Shown here piece by piece: positions 59,144 to 64,000 of a stretch of 64,000 bases of DNA. The position numbers and the translations under genes are program-made. The notes below the pieces were generated by a model that ran no database searches, had not been told where the DNA came from, and was given only the letters and a program-made list of their open reading frames with translations. Source of the DNA: Novosphingobium panipatense (lineage in GTDB: Bacteria > Pseudomonadota > Alphaproteobacteria > Sphingomonadales > Sphingomonadaceae); contig NZ_MSQB01000007.1 in the NCBI RefSeq assembly GCF_002149965.1, positions 82,881 to 146,880 on the forward strand, read 5' to 3'. Position 1 is the first letter of the stretch; each line of letters opens with the position of its first letter.

Positions 59144-60585
59144 TGTTGCAGGGCACCGGGTCGGACGTCGGCAAGTCCGTGCTGGTCGCGGGACTGTGCC
59201 GCGCCCTTGCCAATCGCGGGCTGAAAGTCCTGCCGTTCAAGCCCCAGAACATGTCCAACAACGCGGCGGTGACGCCCGAAGGCGGCGAGATCGGCCGGGC
59301 GCAGGCGCTTCAGGCGCTGGCGGCGCGGGTGCCGCTTCATGTCGATATGAACCCCGTGCTGCTGAAGCCGCAGGCCGACCGGACCTCGCAGCTCGTGGTT
59401 CACGGCGAAGTGCGCGGTACGCTCGGCAGCGCCAACTTCCGCGAGGCGCGCCGCTCGCTTCTGCCCGAAGTCCTGGCAAGCTACCGGCGGCTGGAGGCGC
59501 GCTGCGACCTCGTGGTGGTGGAAGGCGCCGGTTCGCCCGCAGAGATCAACTTGCGCGCCGGGGATATCGCCAACATGGGCTTCGCGCGCGAGGCTGCGGT
59601 GCCGGTCGTGCTCGTGGGCGATATCGACCGGGGCGGGGTGATCGCGGCGGTGGCGGGCACGCGGGCCGTGATCGACCCCGAGGACGCAGCGATGATCCGG
59701 GGTTTCCTCATCAACAAGTTCCGCGGCGATCCGGCGCTTTTCGCGGATGGCTATGCGGCCATCGAGCGGCTCTCGGGCTGGCGAGGCTATGGCGTCATGC
59801 CCTGGGCCCACGCGGTTGGTCGCCTGCCCAGCGAGGATGCCGTCGTGCTGGAGCGCGGGCTGGGCGGGGGCAGCGGCAAGCTGCTGGTCGCCTGCCCGAT
59901 CCTGCCGCGTATCGCCAATTTCGACGATCTCGATCCGCTCCGGCAGGAATCGGGCGTGGATGTGGCGATGATCCCGCCGGGCACACCGATCCCGGCCGAC
60001 GCGGCGCTGATCGTCCTGCCCGGCTCCAAGGCGACGATGGCCGACATGGCGTTCATGCGCGCCGAGGGCTGGGATATCGATGTGCTGGCCCATCACCGGC
60101 GCGGCGGCATGATCCTCGGCATCTGCGGCGGCTACCAGATGCTGGGGCGCAGGATCGCCGATCCGCTCGGCATCGAGGGCGCGCCCGGCGAGATCGCGGG
60201 GCTGGGCCTGCTCCCGGTGGATACCGTGCTCGGCAACCGCAAGGCACTGCGCGAGGTTGCGGGCAGGGCGCTTGGGGCTGTGTTCGAGGGTTACGAGATG
60301 CACATGGGTGTGACGGAGCGGAAAAATGCCGCTCCTTTCGCACTGCTGGACGGCGACAGGAGCGATGGCGCCGTGGATGCGGCAGGGCGCGTCATGGGCA
60401 CTTATTGCCACGGTCTGCTCGCTTCGACGCCGCTGCGTGCCGAACTGCTGGCACGGCTGGGCGGCAGAAGCGACGGGCTGGACCATCACGCCGGGGTCGA
60501 TGCCGCGCTCGATGAACTGGCTACCGAAATGGAGCGGCATGTGGACATCGACGGCCTGCTGGCGTTGACGGAGTACCGTGGATGA
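59131..60585 (+). CDS. cobQ: Cobyric acid synthase
   Basis: This 484-residue glutamine-dependent amidotransferase amidates side chains b, d, e and g. The P-loop GTGSDVGKSVLVAGLC lies at residues 8-23, followed by KPQNMSNNAAVT, VVVEGAGSPAEINL, and GDIDRGGVIAAVAGT. The GATase domain has LGICGGYQMLG (nucleophile near residue 330) and HGLLAST with the His. ATG 59131 with GGGAG upstream is preferred; a long upstream in-frame extension lies within cobD. Confidence 0.95.
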   Translation: MAGLMLQGTGSDVGKSVLVAGLCRALANRGLKVLPFKPQNMSNNAAVTPEGGEIGRAQALQALAARVPLHVDMNPVLLKPQADRTSQLVVHGEVRGTLGSANFREARRSLLPEVLASYRRLEARCDLVVVEGAGSPAEINLRAGDIANMGFAREAAVPVVLVGDIDRGGVIAAVAGTRAVIDPEDAAMIRGFLINKFRGDPALFADGYAAIERLSGWRGYGVMPWAHAVGRLPSEDAVVLERGLGGGSGKLLVACPILPRIANFDDLDPLRQESGVDVAMIPPGTPIPADAALIVLPGSKATMADMAFMRAEGWDIDVLAHHRRGGMILGICGGYQMLGRRIADPLGIEGAPGEIAGLGLLPVDTVLGNRKALREVAGRALGAVFEGYEMHMGVTERKNAAPFALLDGDRSDGAVDAAGRVMGTYCHGLLASTPLRAELLARLGGRSDGLDHHAGVDAALDELATEMERHVDIDGLLALTEYRG

Positions 60586-61088
60586 CAACGACCCTGGTTC
60601 TGGGCGGCGCCCGTTCGGGCAAGAGCCGCCATGCGCAGGCACTGGCCGAAGCGGTTCCGGGGCGGCTCGTCTATATCGCCACGGCCCAGGCGCTCGACGA
60701 TGAGATGGAGGCCCGCATCGCCCGGCACCGCGAGGATCGCGGCCCGCGCTGGTCGACCCTTGAAGCGCCGCTCGACCTGGCCGAGGGCATCGGGAAGGCG
60801 GCGGGCGAGGCCGATGCCGTGCTGGTCGATTGCCTGACCTTGTGGCTTTCCAACCTGATGCTGGGCGACATGGCCCTGCAACCCCGCTTCGATGGTCTGT
60901 GCCGGGCGATTGCCGTCTGTCCGAAGCCCGTGGTGCTGGTGGCCAATGAAGTCGGGCTGGGGATCGTCCCGGACACGCCCCTCGGGCGGCGGTTTCGCGA
61001 TGAGGCAGGGCGGCTCAACCAGCAGGTTGCAGCCACGGTGAAGCACGCCGTCTTTGTCGCCGCCGGGCTGCCGCTGGTTCTCAAGTAA
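60582..61088 (+). CDS. cobP: Adenosylcobinamide kinase / guanylyltransferase
   Basis: This 168-residue bifunctional enzyme has the P-loop LGGARSGKSRHAQ, IATAQALDDEMEARIARHREDRG with the guanylylated His, and LVDCLTLWLSNLM...VLVANEVGLGIVPDTPLGRRFRDEAGRLNQQVA. It phosphorylates adenosylcobinamide and attaches GMP, the step before cobS. It is the last gene of the rightward operon, ending at a bidirectional terminator. Confidence 0.95.
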   Translation: MTTTLVLGGARSGKSRHAQALAEAVPGRLVYIATAQALDDEMEARIARHREDRGPRWSTLEAPLDLAEGIGKAAGEADAVLVDCLTLWLSNLMLGDMALQPRFDGLCRAIAVCPKPVVLVANEVGLGIVPDTPLGRRFRDEAGRLNQQVAATVKHAVFVAAGLPLVLK

Positions 61089-61092
61089 GCCC

Positions 61093-61122
61093 AAAAAAAG
61101 GCCGCCCGGGACAGGGCGGCCT
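61093..61122. terminator. Bidirectional terminator between cobP and the chemotaxis receptor
   Basis: AGGCCGCCC (61099-61107) pairs with GGGCGGCCT (61114-61122). A seven-base A-tract on the left gives a strong T-tract for leftward transcripts ending after the chemotaxis gene. The right side has only CTT, so it is weaker for cobP. A second hairpin, GTCCCGGA/TCCGGGAC, lies at 61132-61151. Confidence 0.8.
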
Positions 61123-61166
61123 CTTCAAGGTGTCCCGGAGGGGTCCGGGACGGATTTTCGATGACT

Positions 61167-63047
61167 TCAGAAATCCATCCAGTCGTCGGCCGTGGTCAGC
61201 GCCTTCATCGGCTTGCGCAGCGGTGCCGGTTCGGCAGGCGCGGAGACGAAGGAGGGCGAGTACGCGGGGGAGGGCGAGAACGCCGGTGCCGCGACGGGGC
61301 GCGGGGCGCTGCGCAGTCCGGTGTCGCCGGTGCGGAACATCGCCGCGCGATCGGACAGCGACGTCACTTCGCTGTTGAGGTTGCGCGCGGCGGCGGAGGT
61401 TTCCTCGACCATGGCGGCGTTCTGCTGGGTGGCCTGGTCCATGGTGCCGATCGTCGCGCTGATCTCGGTGATCGTCGAGGACTGGGCCTGGTTGTCGCTG
61501 GCGATGTTGCTCAGCAGCGAGTGGACTTCGGTGACGTCGCCCGAGATGTTCTGCAAGGCGCCGTCGACACGCTGGACCGCTTCCACGGCCGTGCCGATGT
61601 CGGCCTGGGTCGCGGTGAGCTGTTCGCGGGCGCGCTTGGCTTCTTCTTCCGAACGCATGGCCAGCGCCGAGACGAGATCGGCAACGACCGCGAAGCCGCG
61701 GCCCGCATCGCCGGCGCGGCCAGCTTCGACGGCAGCGTTCATGGCAAGCACGCGGGTCTGGAAGGCGATCTTGTCGAGGCCCTCGATGACGGAGTCGATG
61801 CCCTTGGCGCTTTCGCTGACGCGGCCCATGGCCTGCACGGCTTCGTCGGCGATCTCGCGGCCCGAACCGACCACGTTCATCGCACCGTCGGCGCGCTGCA
61901 CGGTGCGACCGGCGGCGGCAGCAGTGGCGCGCAGGCGCTCGTCCATCTGGGTGATCGCGGCCGAAGTCTCTTCGAGGCTGGCCGCGTTGCTCTCGGTGCG
62001 GCGGGCAAGGTCCTCGGATGCCTGGGCGATCTCGCTGGAGCCGGTGCGGATGGCGACGGCGCTTTCGGCAACCGCGCCGATCAGGTCGCGCAGGGCGCCG
62101 ACGGCGGTGTTGAAGTTGCTCTTCAGCTCGGCATAGGCAGGCGGGAAGTCGGCCGAAATGCTCTGGGTGAGATCGCCTTCGCTGATCGCCTGGAGGCTGG
62201 AGCGCAGGGTGGAAGTGACCACTTCCTGTTCGCGGGCCTGAACGGCATCGATCTCGGCACGGGCCTCGGCGGCGACGCGGAACTGTTCGACGGCTTCGGC
62301 GATTTCGCCGATTTCATCGCCGCGCTCGCGGTAGGGCACGTCGACCTTGCCGCCTTCGGCCAGGGTCGAGGTGACATGGGCGATCCGGCTCATCGGTGCG
62401 GCGACCGAGCGGTTGATCAGCAGCCAGATGAACACGATCAGGCCCATCGCCAGCAAAGCCAGCGCAACGCAGAGGATCGTGGCGGTCTGGGTGGTCTGCT
62501 CGCCTTCGTCGGCCTTGGAAGCGACGCGCTGGCGGGTGAGTTCGATCAGCTTGTCGGTCTGCTCGATCATGTCGTGCGAGGCTTTCTTGCCGTCGCCCTT
62601 GATCAGCGCCATCGCGCCGTCGAAATCGCCTGCGGTGCGCAGGGCGAAGATGCGGTCGTTCATCTGCGTCAGGGCCACGGCGCGGCTGCGCAGTTCGGCG
62701 CTTTCGGCCGGGAAGGCCTCTTCGCCCACGGCCTTGTAGCTATCGACCGACTTCAGCAGTTCCTCGTCCGCCACCTTGAGACGATCGCGCAGGTTCTGGG
62801 CGTCGTCCGCATTGGCGGCATTGTAGTAGCTGTAGACGATGATCCGCTGTTCCTTGACGTTGCTGATGACGTCGGTGAGCCCGGACATGCCCGCCATGCC
62901 GCGCTCGACATGGCTCTTGGCGATCGCGCTGAGTTCGCGCGTCGAAAGGAAGCCGTTGATGCCGACGATGGCGATCAGCACGTTGATCAGCGAAAAGGCT
63001 GCCCACAATTTCTTGGGCAAACGCCAATTGTTGAGAAATTCAAGCAT
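61167..63047 (-). CDS. Methyl-accepting chemotaxis protein
   Basis: This 626-residue receptor from ATG 63047 has a first membrane helix ([21 protein letters not shown]), a ~160-residue four-helix periplasmic sensor, and a second helix ([21 protein letters not shown]). HAMP ([17 protein letters not shown]...[16 protein letters not shown]) and the signalling coiled coil follow, with the tip [35 protein letters not shown]. The C-terminus DDWMDF resembles the CheR/CheB-tethering pentapeptide. It senses an unknown ligand and controls CheA. It lies close to flagellin, both leftward. An upstream Met at 63104 is less likely. Confidence 0.93.
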   Translation of the reverse strand: MLEFLNNWRLPKKLWAAFSLINVLIAIVGINGFLSTRELSAIAKSHVERGMAGMSGLTDVISNVKEQRIIVYSYYNAANADDAQNLRDRLKVADEELLKSVDSYKAVGEEAFPAESAELRSRAVALTQMNDRIFALRTAGDFDGAMALIKGDGKKASHDMIEQTDKLIELTRQRVASKADEGEQTTQTATILCVALALLAMGLIVFIWLLINRSVAAPMSRIAHVTSTLAEGGKVDVPYRERGDEIGEIAEAVEQFRVAAEARAEIDAVQAREQEVVTSTLRSSLQAISEGDLTQSISADFPPAYAELKSNFNTAVGALRDLIGAVAESAVAIRTGSSEIAQASEDLARRTESNAASLEETSAAITQMDERLRATAAAAGRTVQRADGAMNVVGSGREIADEAVQAMGRVSESAKGIDSVIEGLDKIAFQTRVLAMNAAVEAGRAGDAGRGFAVVADLVSALAMRSEEEAKRAREQLTATQADIGTAVEAVQRVDGALQNISGDVTEVHSLLSNIASDNQAQSSTITEISATIGTMDQATQQNAAMVEETSAAARNLNSEVTSLSDRAAMFRTGDTGLRSAPRPVAAPAFSPSPAYSPSFVSAPAEPAPLRKPMKALTTADDWMDF

Positions 63048-63252
63048 TTGTATTCCAGTTCCTGCTTGGGGGGTCGGTCCCGCCATGGGCGCGCCTGTTT
63101 TCATTATAGTCGGGCGGATGAATCGCGGGCGCGGGACACGGTTAAATCGTCGGGTTTCCGGGATTTCAGGAAGACTGGGACAGTGCCATTCCGGCGCTTC
63201 TCCCCCCCTTGCGATAGCCCTGATCGAAAACCACGCTTGGCCGAAGCGACAG

Positions 63253-63282
63253 AAGGCCGGGATGGCGAACCACCCCGGCCTT
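63253..63282 (-). terminator. Hairpin after the flagellin gene
   Basis: AAGGCCGGGATGG (63253-63265) pairs with CCACCCCGGCCTT (63270-63282) with one mismatch. It lies 48 bases after the flagellin stop (leftward) and before the chemotaxis gene. It lacks a T-tract. The rest of 63048-63329 holds no gene I can support. Confidence 0.5.
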
Positions 63283-63329
63283 CCAGACGACTGGCCTCCC
63301 GGCGAACCGCGAGACCGCCGATCTTCCGA

Positions 63330-64000
63330 TTAACGGAAGAGCGACAGGATCGTCTGCGGCGCCTGGTTGGCGATCGACAGAGCCTGCACGCCCAGCTGCT
63401 GCTGAACCTGAAGGGCCTGAAGCTTCGCCGATTCCTTGGCGAGGTCAGCGTCGACGAGGTTGCCAATGCCGGTTTCGACCACGTCCGACAGCTTGCTGGT
63501 GAACGAGAGCTGGCCCTCGATCTTGCGCGAAGCCGCGCCCATGTCGCTGAGGCTGGTGTTGACGTCCTTGATGACGTCATCGAGCTTGCCGACCATCGCT
63601 TCGGCATCGGTCTGCGAGGCGATGCTGGTGTCGATGGCGTCAGTCACCTTGGCGGTGAAGCCCTGGTTGGCGACGTTGAGGCTGTCCGTCACATCGGCGC
63701 CCGGGGTGATCGTCAGCGACTGAAGAGCTGCAACGGTGGTGGTGCCGGTGAAGTCTTCGTCGAGCAGGTTGGTGTTGTTGAATTCCGACGACTTGATGAT
63801 CGTGGTGATCTGCTCTTTCAGAGCCGTGAAGTCCTTGTCGATAGCGGTGCGGCTGTCGGCTTCGAGGCCGGCGTCCGCTGCTTCATAGGCCTTCGACTTC
63901 ATCTGGTTGAGAATGTCGGAAATCTGCTCGGCACCGGCGATCGCGGTGTCGGTGACGCTCTTCGCGTTGTTGAGCGAGGAGGTGACCGCACCCAGACCGC
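63330..64000 (-). CDS. fliC: Flagellin, C-terminal part, cut by the window edge
   Basis: The visible ~223 residues include the end of the N-terminal D0/D1 helix (GLGAVTSSLNNAKSVTDTAIAGAEQISDILNQMKSKAYEAADAGL). A short variable middle (KSSEFNNTNLLDEDFTGTTTVAAL, VTDSLNVANQGFTAKVTDAIDTS) and the conserved C-terminal D1/D0 helices (IKDVNTSLSDMGAASRKIEGQLSF...KLQALQVQQQLGVQALSIANQAPQTILSLFR) follow. It is a compact flagellin with a short variable region, as in alphaproteobacteria. The start codon lies beyond 64000. Confidence 0.93.
   Translation of the reverse strand, partial: GLGAVTSSLNNAKSVTDTAIAGAEQISDILNQMKSKAYEAADAGLEADSRTAIDKDFTALKEQITTIIKSSEFNNTNLLDEDFTGTTTVAALQSLTITPGADVTDSLNVANQGFTAKVTDAIDTSIASQTDAEAMVGKLDDVIKDVNTSLSDMGAASRKIEGQLSFTSKLSDVVETGIGNLVDADLAKESAKLQALQVQQQLGVQALSIANQAPQTILSLFR

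Noticed and set aside
1..64000. CRISPR array or integrase gene
   Set aside because: No regularly spaced direct repeats and no tyrosine or serine recombinase motifs were found; the integrase is presumably left of the window.

Overview
The window looks like a piece of a high-GC alphaproteobacterial chromosome, most likely a sphingomonad (Novosphingobium/Sphingomonas type). This is an inference from the TonB-receptor-rich gene content, a cobalamin salvage cluster in alphaproteobacterial cob nomenclature, and alphaproteobacterial-type phage genes. No rRNA or other taxonomic marker is present.

Positions 1 to about 33.1 kb are the rightward part of an HK97-like, long-tailed (siphovirus-type) prophage. 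The order is a Cro-like regulator with operator-like repeats at the left edge, DnaB helicase and replication genes, and a lower-GC accessory patch. That patch holds a HEPN-like/zinc-ribbon protein, a RelE/HTH toxin-antitoxin pair with a mirrored pair of 19-bp operators, a small ORF and two tRNA genes (Thr-UGU, Gly-UCC). Then come an HNH nuclease, terminase subunits, portal, ClpP-type prohead protease, capsid, connector and head-tail proteins, tail tube, tail chaperones G and GT joined by a probable programmed -1 frameshift, an exported PDZ protein inserted as a moron, tape measure, a large duplicated tail-tip protein, tail accessory proteins, and a lysis cassette (two membrane proteins, muramidase, a further membrane protein, spanin pair). 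A block of small right-end genes follows (two unknowns, an unknown/YozE-like pair, a HIRAN protein). No integrase is in view, so the left end lies outside the window. A T-arm-like sequence near 33.08 kb is the best candidate for the right attachment site.

From 33.3 to 36.3 kb lie two membrane diguanylate cyclases. From 36.3 to 46.3 kb is a catabolic/uptake locus: a leftward run (aldehyde dehydrogenase, tandem carboxymuconolactone-decarboxylase-like protein, 3-hydroxyisobutyrate-dehydrogenase-like enzyme, two SDR dehydrogenases), a divergent GntR regulator behind an 18-bp perfect palindrome, a TonB-dependent receptor, a small membrane protein and a PepSY membrane protein. A Tat-exported molybdenum aldehyde oxidoreductase of the PaoABC type follows (46.4-50.3 kb), ending against an unusual 157-bp nested palindrome predicted to fold like a four-way junction.

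From 50.5 to 61.1 kb is a cobalamin locus. cobB runs left and btuB-DUF1636-cobT-phosphatase-cobS-cobC-cobD-cobQ-cobP runs right, each direction headed by its own cobalamin riboswitch. The two aptamers are about 70 bp apart. Ring-building cob genes are absent here, so the locus fits uptake, amidation and nucleotide-loop assembly. The window ends with a methyl-accepting chemotaxis protein and the C-terminal part of a flagellin, both leftward.
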